NCBI GenBank assembly: GCA_039621445.1
Contig: CP154954.1
Location: 65,058,891-65,122,890, forward strand
DNA from: Euglena gracilis
Lineage: Eukaryota; Euglenida; Euglenophyceae; Euglenales
Reading direction: 5' to 3'
Length of the DNA: 64,000 bases
Shown here: piece by piece, positions 1-12,440 of the stretch
Layout: every line of letters begins with the position of its first letter
How positions within the stretch are numbered: position 1 is the first letter of the stretch
Made by a program: the position numbers and the translations under genes
Notes under the pieces: model-generated
The model's database searches: none
What the model saw: the letters and a program-made list of their open reading frames with translations, nothing else
Told to the model about the DNA's origin: nothing

Positions 1-412
1 GCAAATTCATAAAGAGGGGGAACTGCCACGTTTTTCTTAGATTTTCAGTTGAACGTCATATCATCAAGGTCAAGAAAATGCATTTGCACTCACGATATTT
101 CATTCCTGACAGAGAACTTAAGGAATTGTACGACGATAGCCCTCAATTAATTGCTATTTTATTTTTACTTTTTAGGGAAGGCTACATCAGGAACAGCCAT
201 GGTTCATTTCCCATTGAACCAACCCAATTTCAGTGGAGCCCGGTTTACATGGTTTGCCAAAGGTCATTGGGGCTATGCATCTCCCGGGGACGTTGGAGAC
301 AATAACGAGGCAACATTCAAGGAGGACAGGAGCCCCAAAAAATGCAACACACAAGAAAAAAGATAACCTGCTGCTGTCACCCCCCGCCCCAAGCGCCCCC
401 ATCCCCGGCCAC

Positions 413-552
413 CGGGTTCCCCTTGGCATCCAACACCTTGGCCCCCCGGAGGTTCATCGTCTTCTGCATCGTTCTGATCTTCCGCAGGTCGCGCTCAGCC
501 CGGTTCTGGTCCGTCCAAACGGATGCCCCGGCAGTTTTGGACAAGCCCTTGG
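413..552 (-). CDS. SPFH gene, exon with AKVLDAKGNP motif
   Basis: An open frame contains DLRKIRTMQKTMNLRGAKV followed by LDAKGNP, matching the SPFH strand that ends in a conserved Gly-Asn-Pro. The donor is GTGGCC directly after the Pro codon (phase 0). The acceptor at 553-554 (gtgcag) fits the phase of the upstream exon but adds about 20 residues the family usually lacks. Acceptors at 506-507 or 494-495 would remove that insertion but break phase, so the 5' edge is uncertain. Confidence 0.65.
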
Positions 553-3500
553 CTGCACTTTTGCTTTGCAAGTCAAGTTGAGTACAGATTTAACGGTTTG
601 GCAGTTGAAACATTTGATAACTCCATGGCATCCCCCCTCCAAATATAAAGCACCTCCGGGGGTTTGTGTTACCCAAATATAAAACCTCCCGAGAGTGACA
701 TTCAAGGCAGAGGAGAACTTTTGGGCGCAATAATGCATAGTGCAATTTCTTTTTTTGAGTTTCGCACATTTTTGACACTTTATTTTCCATGGATTTTGCA
801 ATAGTATACCCCCCGGCCAAGGAATTCGGCTGGCCAAATAATAAAATAACCTCCTCTTGAGGACCCCGGCGAGGGAAATCAAGAGTACCGAAAATCATGA
901 ATTTCTATCCCAAAGAATGCAGCATATTTTGGCAAAAATGACTGGTTACAAAAATCTGAGTAGTAAATCTAGTAAAAATGACTGGTACCAAGTATTTGAG
1001 TGGGGAGCTATTTAGGCAGGATTTCAAGACCCTCCGGGGGGGGGGGGGCTTCATTTATCAATCTTTTTTTGCGGGGGGGGGGATGGCTCCGACAAATTTT
1101 CATTGCCCTAAATTGGGGTCAAACACCAATTCTACACCAAATTTCTTATCTTTATATCCGAGTTTACTGAAATAAATTCGATGAAGGATTTATTTTGAGA
1201 AATCGCATAAAAAACGCTTCTTAGGGGTTTTTTTTGGGTTTGAAAAACTTTCCCAAAATAATACACAATCCAAAACAGGATAACCCCAGTGGACACTGAC
1301 TTCGGATGGTTATATCCTCGGGGTGCACAATTATTACTTAGGCGGCGTAAATTGCCCTTGAAAAAATTGACCGGGCGCATTGGAAATCGACCCCAAAATA
1401 GCAACAAAAACCCCCAAAAAATTTTGGGTGCCAGAGTTGACTTGAAAGTTTTGCATATTTTTTGATGGTGTAGGAGGGGAAGCGGGGGTCCGCTTCCTTT
1501 TTTGGGGGGAAGCGAAAAAACGCTTCCCACTGAACTTTTTGAAATAGCTAAAAGTGTACTTAACTTTTGAATTTTGACATCGGCGGAAGCGGGTTTCCGC
1601 TTCCTGTGAAACTTTTTATAGGGAAGTGGTTATCCGCTTCCTCCACTGCATATCACAACAAGTAGGCACCTTCAATCCTGGCATCAACCTCACCAACATA
1701 AGACATCATCCAACATCTTTACTACATTTAAAACAATTGCCACTAACAGAAGCCTTATAACAGCATTCATCTGCTGGAACCCACAAGGCAGGGGAAGCGT
1801 GTTCCCGCTTCCTATGGATGGGCCAGATAAAGTAGTTGCATGTGGGGAGCAGGTTCGGCGATGGCCGTTCTTGTCCCATACCATTGGGGGACTTATATTG
1901 GTGACGACTTCAGTGCCCATCTACTGTTGCCTACCCCAGGGGTCAGTTATGGTTTCACGAGTCTCCGGCGGCTGAATGGTGACTGCCTGAAGTTGTGCTT
2001 GAAATGTGCCTAGACTCAGGCTGATTGTGGTGGTGCCATCTCGGATGGTTCTGGGAGCTGATGGGAGGTGTGTTTACATGGCTTAAAAAGCAGCGTGATG
2101 TGAAGGTGTCCCCAAATACCTGGTGTGTGCGGAGGGTGGGAGTGATGTGCCAGAATCAAATTGTTGAACGCACCTGGAACTATGGCAGCAGTGGAATCTG
2201 TTACACAATTCACACAAAAGTTGGAATGAAGCGGAATCCCGCTTCCTACCTATGCGGGAAGCTATTTCGCGTTTTCTCTTTGGAAAGTGGTCCCCTCCTA
2301 CCCACAGGTGGTAGAGACAGCAGAAACGGGACGTGCAAAGATTGATTAGGCTGCCTGTGTGTCTCCGTGAGACTTCTGGGAGTACGGTGAGTGTGCAGTT
2401 CACCAAGTCATGTGCTGCCGAGAGCTGTTGGTCGGCCTTGGAGGACAAAGACAGCCCTCCGAAGCCCCTCTCCTGACCAATAACAGGCGGAGGTGGGCCA
2501 TAAACATGGCCTGGGAGGAGCAAATGGACGAAACCTCACGGATAAAACCCACCTGCCTGCGCTTTGGCCGGGGAAGAAAGAACTTGAGGGGGGTTTTGAG
2601 ACACAATTCTACATAGCTGGAACTTTTTGGAGGGATTTGCATTGTATTTAAAGTTGAAAGGGGGCCTGTTTAAGGGGGAAATGTCCCAGATTTTTTGATT
2701 TTCAGCAAAATTTCCGGTACTCCACTTCCAGCTTTCACTGTGCCTTGTTTTCTTTCCCTGGCACCAGAAATCAACCCACCGAAGAAACAAATACACAGTT
2801 GACAGTGGCAAAGGGGGGACACTTGTCTCCATTTGTTGAAACCACCGTCTTCCTTCACCTTCTGGGTCCCCATCCCACGGTCTCCCCTCCCCTTGACCCC
2901 TTCTGGGCTGTCATATGCCTGCGAACACCAAAGATGCCCTCTGGAATGGACTGCCACAGGCGAAGTCCAACGCCACCTTCAAGCTGCGTACACTGATCTC
3001 CTCTCATTCTCATTCTACGTGCGTCATCTAATGTGCGCTGCTCCCCTCAACGACCTTGCTCAAAACCAACCATCACAACACCCCTCTGCAATGCACACCA
3101 GGCCACTTCTGCCCTTGTCTCCTGCTGCAGGAACTGCTCTGCAACCTCTGCGGGATTCCCAGGGACGAAGAAGTCCCAACCAAACCAACGGAGGCACGTT
3201 TCAGGTTATTTTGAAAACGCAAATGAAGCGGATTTGCGCTTTCTCGTTCAATCCTGGGGCAAGTCCTCCTACTGGCTGTTGCTGTTGGCGTCCCTGTGTG
3301 CAGCAGGCAATCACCTCCTCATCGTATACCCTGAATCCTCCATCAGTCCAAGGAAGCGGCTTTCCGCTTCCTTGAATCAAACCTTGACGTCTAAGGCCGC
3401 TCCTCACGTTGGTCTCAGGAAAGGGAGTCACTCTCCGAACCACATGGTAACCCGTGTCATCCACAATGCTGCATCCCAGCTCGTTATTGAACCCACAAAG

Positions 3501-5724
3501 TACTTCAGATCTATCACGCTTGGCTGAAAACCGTCCCAGACGGCCCTCCCCCCCATTCAATTCAGGCGCCGTTCCTCAATTGTCACAATGCCCCACACTG
3601 GCGCAATGACTGTACTCGTTGGGAGGGTACAATGCATTCCATTTGAAAGTGCACGGCTGCGGGTCTTCCAGGGACCAAACAAGATGGCTGCTGTGGGAAC
3701 ACCAAAAGCATCCGGTGGCTTTCCATGTCCCGCATTACAATTGGGGCAAAGTACAGCATCTCGTTGACAACCAGGTTTCCCATATAACGACTCTAAACCT
3801 CCTGCCTCCCCCCTCCCCATGCATTCGTGCATCATTTTGTCCACGGTCCTATCCAGACCAGTTGGGCATGTTCTACGACTCGAGAAGATGAAGGTGCCAT
3901 CACAGCACAAGCTAAGCCTTTGTCCACTCACCAAAACCCGAAAATCCATCACATACGGCCTAGGTTGAATTGTGTATGTGCCAGATGTAGGCAGCGGGTT
4001 CCGACTTCATATCCCCCTTGCTTTCGAGATCCTTCACACCACTCAGGCCTTCGAAGTCATGGCCTGGAAAATTTAAAATCGTCAGGAGGAAGCGTGATTC
4101 CGCTTCCTCCTGGCCACTATGAAAATTTCAGGGGTTTCTGCTGTATGCGTCCTCCGAACCTGCGCCTGCCCCTCATTTCCGCTGATTGACGTCAAACAAG
4201 GAAGCGGTTTTTGGTAATCTCCGCTTCCTCTGTCCTCGTGAGGCCCCATTTTGGGTCATTTTGGGTTTCGGCGCCGCGGAGTGCAGTAGAACTGGGCAGT
4301 GACGAAGCGGTTTTTCGCTTCATCTGAAAATTTTGTGCACTTCTCGCCGATTTCGGCTTGCACTCAAAAATTTATACCCCTTTTCGCTCATTTCAGCCTG
4401 CTATAGAGGTTCGTTACTCCAAGCCAAAACACCGGCAGAAACAGCCCAAATACGGCCAGTTTCTGAGTTTTTCTGTTTTCTGGGCGGACAGTCCAGACTA
4501 GGCTAATAACCAGGGTGTATAATACTTAGGAGGCGTAAATTGCCCACAATTTTTGGACGGTTTGAAGCGGAAACCGGAAAGATGAGGAAGCGGAAAAACG
4601 CTTCGTCTGAACCCCCAAAAATTTTAGCTTTCCTTGGAAGAGGCTGCCCAGAACAAAGAAAACGCCCTGATTTGGGTCGATTTTTCAATTTTGCCCTGAA
4701 AAAATTGTCAGGAAATTTGTGATAACCGAGGGGTCCCGAAATGGTTTTGGGATTTTACCCTGCCAATACTCACAAATTACACTCACACCCGCCCAAGCAA
4801 AGCAAGGGGTTTCACTGTTGCAAGAGGGCCTCAAAACTGAAAATCAAGAAAATGGCGTTTTCAAGTTTGACTGGCATTCAGCCAGGCAATTGTTGTTCAG
4901 TTTCAGGGCTTTCTGTTGGGCCCAAACACTTTTTAAAGCCCCTGATGGGCCATACAAAAAATAAGAAAAATATCGGGAAAAAAAAACTGGGCAACAGCGG
5001 GTTGACCAAAAGGGCCGAAAACTCCTGATTCAGCAAAAAGAAGGTGCCAAGCTTTATCTGGAACCAGCAATTGTTGTTCAGTAAATATCAGGCTTTCTTG
5101 GTGAAAGCAATGGGCAGACAACGCTGCTGGGTATTGGTTTTGGGCCAATACAAAAATAAAAAAATTTTGTGATAAAAAACGTCAACATACCCAAAACTAA
5201 ATTTTCCAAAACGAAGGTGCGTTTTTTTCGTGAAGAATGCCAAATTAAAAAGAAAAAAAAAAGAAGGGGCCTGACTAATAATAGTAGATTTTCTTGCTGT
5301 GTCGATTGGTCCAGCATCAAACAGAAAGAGGCAGCGGCAGGAAAACAGCTGCCCCAGGGCGTGGTTGGGCTTTGGAGAAAAAAAAGCCGTGTGAGCAGGG
5401 GGGGGAGTGGGCAGACAACGCGGGCTGATTGGGGTGGGAGCCGAAGGGGGCATGGTTTCACAAATTAATAAATAAATTTTGTGATATTATATCTTCATAT
5501 AACACTAAATTTTCCAAATGTTTTCCTGCGTTTCTTCTTGAGTGAAGAATGCCAAATTAAAAAGAACTGGACGGGGAAAAAAGAAGGGGCCTGACTGCGG
5601 CCGCAGGAGTTGATGCAGTAGAGGCCAGGCTCCCTCAACGTCCCCTTGTACTTGCCCCAGTACATGACCGCCGCCTGCTCGTTCTGGTCGATTGGGGCGA
5701 CGGGGCTCCCCGGCATCAAAACCC
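413..5724 (-). CDS. SPFH/band-7 domain protein, partial gene (two exons seen)
   Basis: Two exons give the first part of an SPFH (stomatin/prohibitin/band-7) domain, a membrane-associated scaffold fold. The right exon carries NEQAAVMYWGKYKGT and REPGLYCIN, the family's entry signature (Asn-Glu, a Gly-Lys-Tyr-x-Gly-Thr turn, then Glu-Pro-Gly-Leu). The left exon continues with DLRKIRTMQKT and AKVLDAKGNP, the next conserved strand pair ending in Gly-Asn-Pro. The order fits transcription toward the left edge, so the rest of the domain and the C-terminus lie outside the window. The start codon was not found; upstream exons may lie in 5.7-16 kb. The 5-kb intron is full of small hairpin repeats. Which SPFH subfamily this is cannot be told. 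The family call is good; the exact exon join is less certain. Confidence 0.72.
553..5595 (-). other. Large SPFH intron
   Basis: About 5 kb between the two SPFH exons. It holds G-runs, AT-rich tracts and an array of GGAAGCG/CGCTTCC hairpins (1.48-4.61 kb, listed separately). A short + strand frame near 2.93-3.03 kb resembles the C-terminus of a reverse transcriptase. No further SPFH exon was seen, though a very small one could be missed. Confidence 0.5.
1478..4607. repeat. Dispersed array of about 12 GGAAGCG-CGCTTCC hairpins
   Basis: Short inverted repeats with arms GGAAGCG(G) and (C)CGCTTCC and a 4-16 nt loop occur at about 1,478-1,497, 1,508-1,527, 1,585-1,604, 1,622-1,641, 1,793-1,812, 2,229-2,246, 3,223-3,245, 3,352-3,373, 4,084-4,111, 4,199-4,230, 4,312-4,333 and 4,584-4,607. 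The arms are kept in most copies while the loops differ (gggtt, aaaaaa, tgtt, tgatt). Spacing is irregular, from 10 bp to about 1 kb. All lie within one inferred intron. None was recognised elsewhere in the window. Confidence 0.8.
5596..5724 (-). CDS. SPFH gene, exon with NEQAAVMYWGKYKG motif
   Basis: The frame reads PGSPVAPIDQNEQAAVMYWG and then KYKGTLREPGLYCINSCGR, the beginning of an SPFH domain. The acceptor at 5,725-5,726 follows a pyrimidine-rich stretch (ctctttgtgccaaccccag). The donor GTCAGG after 5,596 leaves phase 1. The exon is GC-rich compared with the A/T- and G-run-rich DNA around it. Confidence 0.72.
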
Positions 5725-6048
5725 GCCCATTTCTCTGGGGTTGGCACAAAGAGGCAGCGGCAGGCCGCCAAACCGATTTTGCTGCAGCCCTCAGGCCAAC
5801 CGGCACCACGTGGCTTTGGAATTCCTTTTCAGAAAAAAGAAGCTTGGGTCCCTCTTACCCCCCCCCTCCCTTCCCGGGGGGGGGGCCCCCCCCCCCAGGT
5901 CTTAAAAAACCCCTGTTCCATTCTTTCAACGACCCCATCCCCAAAAGCACGTGACCCACCATTTTATGAACCCCCGTACGTATCTCCCGCCCATAGTATC
6001 TTTGCACTCAGGCCTTCTTGTCTGTTTATGGCAGGCGCTGACTTCGCT

Positions 6049-6951
6049 ACTTACTCTTACCTCCTCCCCTGGCCCAATTTGCTGCGTGGTGGATTGCACA
6101 CCAATGCTCCTTTGCCATTGACTTGAAAAACCCAATGTGGCTTCACGGGTCCTGCGGCCGTTGAGCAGGCTCTGTGTCACCAAGTCCTGCGCTTAGGGTG
6201 GCATGCCCTCCCTCGGGGGGGTTGGTGTGGTTCCCGTGGGTGGGTCTACCGGCCGTGCCCCCCCCCCCCCCGGGGGGGGGCCCCCTGGGGTTTGGGCGGG
6301 ACCGCTGCCTCGCGGGTGGATATACTTTTTGGCGCCTTTGGCTCCGCCTTTGGGTTGGGTTGCTGGGGGGGGGGGGGGGGGGGCCCAACCGGGGGGGTCT
6401 ACCCACCACCCACCCAACCGCCCAATATCCCATGATAAATATTCCTGCCCTGCTTGTGCCCGAACTGCCTTTGCCCAACGGTATCAACTGCCAAATATCA
6501 AACAAGCCAAGTTAGATGCTGCATACACGGCAAATAATACACCCCAGTACTACTCTTACCTCCTCCCCTCTTCCCACTATTCTGTGTGGGGGATGTATGG
6601 CGCGGGCACAGCGCCATGACTTGAAAAACCCAATGTGGCTTCACGGTCCTGCGGCGTTGGCAGGCCCAGGTCACCAAGTCTCGGCCTTAGGGTGGGTGGC
6701 GGGTGGGCAGTGTGTCTCTAGGTACCAGTAGCCTGACATACTGGTCCCCGCGCTCCATGCCCTGTCCTGGGTTGGTTTGGGCGGGCCGCTGCCTCGCGGG
6801 TGGGTCCCTCTCGGCTGGCTCCGCCTCTGGGTTGGGTTGCTGGGGGGGGGGGGGGCCAACCGGGGGGGTCTACCCACCACCCACCCAACCGCCCAATATC
6901 CCATGATAAATATTCCTGCCCTGCTTGTGCCCGAACTGCCTTTGCCCAACT
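6049..6951. repeat. Tandem duplication, unit about 0.5 kb
   Basis: Two direct copies, about 6,049-6,480 and 6,548-6,951. Both start with a ctcttacctcctcccc stretch, pass through gacttgaaaaacccaatgtg, a Gly/Pro-like G-C run block, and end in the same roughly 75-bp segment (atcccatgataaatattcct onward). The copies differ mainly in G-run length and small indels. The ORFs in this region are products of the G/C runs. Confidence 0.8.
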
Positions 6952-7176
6952 CACCCAGTGGGGTAAGCAGTCCCACCCCACCCACCCACTCTGGAAACCC
7001 TGGGGGTCCCCTCAATCAACTCTTTCTTGAAGGAATTGGGTTGTTAAGCTGCTTTGGGGGTTGAATTTTAGCTTATTTTTCGGTTAAACTTTGGACCGAA
7101 ATCAAGTTTTCAGGTGCACATTTCCCTTGAAAATGGTGAATTTTGGGGTCACCTCCGAAATGCCTGGGGAGGGGAC

Positions 7177-7619
7177 CAGGCATTTGCTTAAGGACCCCGG
7201 GGGGGGGGGGGGTACTGGCTAGCCAATGGGCTAGACACTGGAAAAAATGGACTAGCTAGACCCCCCCCCCCCCCCCGGGGGGGGGGGGGGGTCCGGAGGT
7301 CCCCCGGACTGGGAAAAAAAAATTCCCCCGGCGCTGCGCACCGGAGGAAAAATGAGGTTTTTAATAGGTTTTTGGCTGATTTTGTTCCAAAAATTCCCAA
7401 AAATGGCCAAAAACGGGCATTTTTGGCCATTTTTGGGGGGTCCCAAAAAAATTTTTCGGCGCTTTGCGCCGGTCACTGGGAAAAAAATTTCCACTAGCTA
7501 GCCCTGCTAGCAGACCCCCCCCCCGGGGGGTCTGCTAGAAATCCCACTAGCCAAATTTGGACTAGCTGCAGTCCAACCCCCCCCCCGGGGGGGACTGCAA
7601 TCCCTTACGCAAATGCCTG
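7177..7619. mobile_element. hAT-like non-autonomous element (MITE) with exact 8-bp target duplication
   Basis: The element starts CAGGCATTTGCTTAAG and ends CTTACGCAAATGCCTG, giving inverted terminal repeats of 11 exact bases plus a loosely matched extension. It is flanked by the identical octamer gaggggac at 7,169-7,176 and 7,620-7,627. TIRs starting CAGG with 8-bp duplications are the hallmark of the hAT superfamily. The 443-bp interior has no transposase frame. It is made of G/C runs and two GGCGC-type hairpins (about 7,328 and 7,455). Confidence 0.85.
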
Positions 7620-10417
7620 GAGGGGACACACTACACTTCTCTTTAAGACCCCAGGGGAGGGGAGGGGACTCCCCCCACCCACCAGCCTGGGGCGGGACCC
7701 TGGGGTGAGACACCCCCCAAACTCGGGCCACCAAAGGCCATTTCCCTCAAAAACTCTTCATGCCGAAACCCATACCCAGGCCTCTTGGGGTCCGGCCAAA
7801 GACCCACCCACCCACCCCCCCCCCCTGCTCCCCAGGGGGTCTTGTGTGTTAAAAACAAGCCTGGGACATGGGTGTTGAGGATATTGGTCGCTGTCCCTTT
7901 GATTTAAGACAAAGGGGACCTGGGGAAATTCCCCCAAATTGAAATATTTATTCAAATTTAGCTGTGGAAAGCCGACTCATTGCCCGCAGAGGGAATAAGG
8001 GAGGCACACAAATTAATGAAGCCCATGCATCCTCCATCAACACCCATCCCCTCGACACAGGATTCAGAGGCCTCAGAGGCCCGTGCCTGGATGAGCAGCA
8101 GAGTTTCGGGTCAGCTTTTCCGCATGAGCACCCCCCCCATGACAAACACAAACACAAGAAAAGAAACCTGGCCTGGCTTGGGTCTGGATCTGGCTCTATT
8201 CCCAGAGTGACCTCCTGTCCGATAAGCTGGACCTTGGGGGCGGCATGCTGCATGGAAAGGCTGCAAAAAGAATGGTACGTGTGCTTCGATTTTAAAAAAA
8301 GACCAGCCAGTCACCTTTTCTCTACACAGTGACTGATTTTAATATTAATTGATAAATTTAATACACGCTGAAATCAACAGGAAAGCACACTTTCTATACG
8401 CAGCTAAATTTCTTGATTCCCCCACCAAGGAAGCTCTCACCTACCATGGAACACCAGTACCAGGATCCTGACAATTTCCTGGAATGCTGGATGGGACCTC
8501 GACAGAATCTTGGATATGACCGTTTCAGGAGGGGCCTAATTCCTCATGGATAGCGCAGGTCTGCTTCGATTTTACAAAAGACCAGCCAGTCACCCCAACA
8601 GTGTTGCTGTGAAATAAAAAGTGCACAGAACTCTGTCATTTTGGCTTGGCAAGGAATATTGAATGCTGAGTGTTCCCAATTTAGAAGGTTTGAACATTTC
8701 ACTCCAAGAAACTGACCCCAGCGTGACGGGGAATGGAAAGAATTGAGCAAACTGATGCTAGCAAATTGCAGGCCGGATGAATCAGTCTAAAGGGGAGGAA
8801 CATTTTAATGTATTACCATTGCAATCTTTTGTCTGTCCACAGGAACACCATATTTTTCTGTGAAAAAATATTGTGTATAATTGTGATCACATTTGCTAGT
8901 TTGTTTCCCACCCCCCCCTCGTCTGCTGCCCTTCAACTTTGCTCAAGGAGTTTGGAAACAGCTTTTGCTTTGCTTTCATCCCTCACAGCCCAAATTTAAT
9001 GGTTCTCCAGCCTTTGTGTTCATTAGGAGCTGTTCCAACATTGCATCTCGGCCGTGCATGTTTTTTTTTATTTTGGAAACGCCCTCTTAGAAGACGATTC
9101 ATGGAAGAGCTGTAACTTTGCCCTGACAGATGTTGGAGGAATGTATGCACAGCTGGTATTTGTGAGTGTGTGTGTGTGTATGCGCGCGCGTGCGCTTGTG
9201 TGTATGGGTGTTTTTTTTTAAAAAACATAAAAATATTAAAAAGGAAAACTGCAATCACTGCGTTTTGTCTGAAAATGAAATCCCTGGTCATTATATTTTT
9301 CCCCATTCAAAATTGCTTCATATCTCCCTTTGCCAAATGACAGCTAACCCTTTGTCCTCAGACCAATCTTTCACCGATCACCAATCATTTTTCAGAAGTG
9401 GTCATTTACGTTCCAAAAAACTGTTTCTGAGAAATTGGTGTAATTTTGTGCACGTGTGTGCATTTTCATTTTTTGTATAAAAAACTTCGGTGCCTGCTTT
9501 ATGTTTGCTGCACTGCACATCTGTGCACTTTTCCCATCTTTCTTTGCTGTTTCATTTATTTTTCTATTTTTTGCACGTTGAAAAAATGATTTGGATGGTT
9601 TTTTCAAGTCCTTACATTATCCTTTGTTTGCATTTCAAATCTCAGCAGCATGTGCTCTTTCTATGTTTTGGGGACAGGTGGCTCTGCCTTTGGGCCTTGG
9701 ATCCCCCAGCCAAATGTGGAACGACAGAGGACACATCGCATTTCTCCAAAACCCCCTCCCCGTGTGCAGGAATTCAATAGAAATCCCATCAGGCGCGTTC
9801 TCATGATCCTGCACAATCGCGGCCCGAGGAGCTAAAAAAAAGTACGCAGCTGCTTGGAAGCCAGCGACAAATGAGTGGTGGTGATGAGGAAACAAAGCAA
9901 ATCACAAATGTTCATAAATGGCCATTGTGCATTGCCCACACCAGGAGCCCCCCCCCCCCGTATGGCCATGAAAATTGGGGCTCCTTTGTAACCCATGTGG
10001 TGCGAATGGGAGCTATAGAATGCCTGTGGCCTCCAAAGAGCAGCACCTCGGTCTTGGGGGGGCTTCTTCCGACGGTTGGATTGTAATCTTCGGGGGTTAC
10101 GCCTGGTGCCTCCACCCCCTTTGAGTTCAGAAATGGGGGTGGTCACATCCCCCGAAAAATCATGATGTGAAACAGGTTGCTGGTGACGATGGGATCAAAC
10201 TCTCTGCTCTTGAGGGTCCCTGTCTATATTAAGGCTGGACGAATTGGAAAAAAAACTCACCAAATCTAGCTTCAGGAGTTCCTGTAATATAAAAATAGAA
10301 CTATATATAACTCATATATAGTTATATAAATTGTGCATATAAAAAGATCAGAAGTAGAAGTATGGAAACAAGGTCCGGGCAGTATTGTGCAGGAAAGTCT
10401 GTTTGGGGGGTTTGGGG

Positions 10418-10596
10418 GAGGCTTCTTTTTTAAAACCCCTGGGGCCCAGGGGGGGGGCGGACCCCCAAAAATTTCTCAAAAAAAAATCGTTTCGGGCCGA
10501 AACCCATACCCAGGCCTCGGCCCAGGACCCCCCCCCCAGGGGTCCAGCCCCGGACCCCCCCCCCCCGGGGGGGCTTCTGACTTGAAAAGAAGGCTG
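10418..10596. mobile_element. Possible hAT-like MITE, degenerate
   Basis: The left end gaggcttctttttt and the right end aaaagaaggctg are inverted copies. Flanking octamers gtttgggg and gttggggg differ by one base. The interior is a G/C-run block around a gtttcgggccgaaac palindrome, as in the clearer elements. The first TIR base is g rather than c, so this is a weaker case. Confidence 0.45.
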
Positions 10597-12298
10597 GTTG
10601 GGGGTTGGCCACCCCAATTGGAAGGGGGGTTGCCTCCACCACAACACCACAATGGGTCGGAAGGAAAATTTGACGCTCTGCTTGGAAATCATGATGTGGT
10701 GGAGGGGGTGCCACCACTCATTGGATGCTTGTGCTCAAACGCCGTTAGGGGGTCGAAGAGGGATAAAAAAAGAACACCTCCGGGTAATTGGAGTTCGATG
10801 AAAGGGGGGAAGACAGTGTCCCGGCACATCAGGAACGGTCCCCGCACCGTCACTGATGTGAGGGGAGGGGCCGGATGTGGCTGGGGATCATGGATGCAAC
10901 ACAGCACGCGCGGATACCGTGGGAGGCGAGACAGGCGCGGGGCTCCCCGGTCCGATGCTACCGTTTCCGGAGGGCCATTGCTGTGGGCCTGGGCTGTCCC
11001 AGGGCTGGGGTGTGTGTTTTTTTTTTGAGTCGTTTTGGATGCAACAGATTTTCGGGGCGGCTACCACAGGGATGGGGGTGGGTCCCATTTGGTCAAAGAG
11101 GGGGTGGGTGGGACAACCCCTCCCGTGTTCCCTCAAGGTGGTCCCTTTATATTGGATGATGATTCTCCCGGGGGGGGGGGGCAAACATCTCCGGACACTT
11201 GGCATTTTGGTGGTGGTGTCGGGATTCGTCGGGATTTGTCAAGGGTTGAACACTGGAGGTGGGGGTCCCAGCCACATCATTTTAAAAGAATTTGATCTGA
11301 GGCAAATGACGGCGTTTGGCCATTGTTGCCCACTTTTGTACACTTTTAGCCATTTTTGCCATCTATTGGCCAAGATGAGGCCACGTTTGGCCACTTTTTG
11401 CGGCATTTTTGACTGCTTTTGGCCACGCTTGGGCACTTTTTGCCCATGTCTGGCCTTTTTTGGCCACTTTCAAGGCACTGTTGCCGACTTCTGAAGGTTA
11501 TATTTGGCAGTGGCGATGTCACAGATCCGTGCCTTGTCTAACAACCCCCCCCCTTGGTTGGATGAACATTGGCTGTTTTAACGACCCATTTTTAACGACC
11601 CATCACCCAACGACCACAAACATGTGCATGCGATGGGGAGGCAAATATTGGTGGTCGTTTTGGCAATATAAGAGGTGCGGCATGCAACTCAAAGAATTTT
11701 TGGAAAGAGTATCATTTCAGGATTTTTTTTTTTGAAGCTGAATGCAGCAAACAGTGGCCAGCAGTCGCCAAAAGTAGCCAAAAAGCAGTCGAAGGCAGCA
11801 AAAAGCAGCCAAGAGTCAATGACCAACAACAGTCAAACACACCAATACCCAAAAGAGTCCAAAAGTGGTTTCATACTTACTGACAGCAACAAAAATGGCT
11901 ATAAGTGGGCAAAAGGCGATGTCGTCAACACATGAATCTCTGATACAAAAATATATTATTGAGAAGAAAAAAGAGACATGGGAAATGATGCCTTCGACTA
12001 GCTCCTTGCCAATGCCAAGATTTGGATATCTAATTAATCATTATGAAAAAGTGGGGGAACTTGACAAATTTTTTTGGATTTTTTCGACTGTCCGACGGCA
12101 ATGGTGATTCTATTGTTGTTGGGCCATATAATTTTCTGCTCGCCGACAACAAGCGTCTTTGAATCAAACAACAAAGAAAGCTGCTTAAGGAGCTCTCATT
12201 TTCAAAACAACCTCTGATGCAAAAAAGAACAGACAAAGACAATCATAACATTGTTCATCCTATTGTCCACAATCTATTCTTCAAAAAAATTTGCAGTG

Positions 12299-12440
12299 TT
12301 GTCTGGATTTGTCGGGATCTGTTGGGATTTGTCGGGATTTGTCGGAACCCACACCTCAAGAGGTCCAAAAAAGTGTTGTCGGGATTTGTCGGGGTTTGTC
12401 GGAATTTTTCGGGATTTGTCGGGATTTGTCGGGATTTGTT
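12299..12440 (+). repeat. GTCGGGATTT tandem repeat
   Basis: About ten imperfect copies of a unit around gtcgggatttgtcgggattt, broken once by acccacacctcaagaggtcc. A shorter run of the same unit occurs at about 11,218-11,250. The Gly-Phe-Val-Gly-Ile-Cys peptide it encodes is a repeat artefact. Confidence 0.8.

Noticed and set aside
10689-10907. GC-rich minus ORF (VRGPFLMCRDTVFPPFIEL) as an upstream SPFH exon
   Set aside because: Looks exon-like in composition but matches no SPFH N-terminal pattern and cannot be phase-tested.
12299-12440. Telomere-like repeat
   Set aside because: The unit (gtcgggattt) is irregular, not a known telomere motif, and lies between genes.
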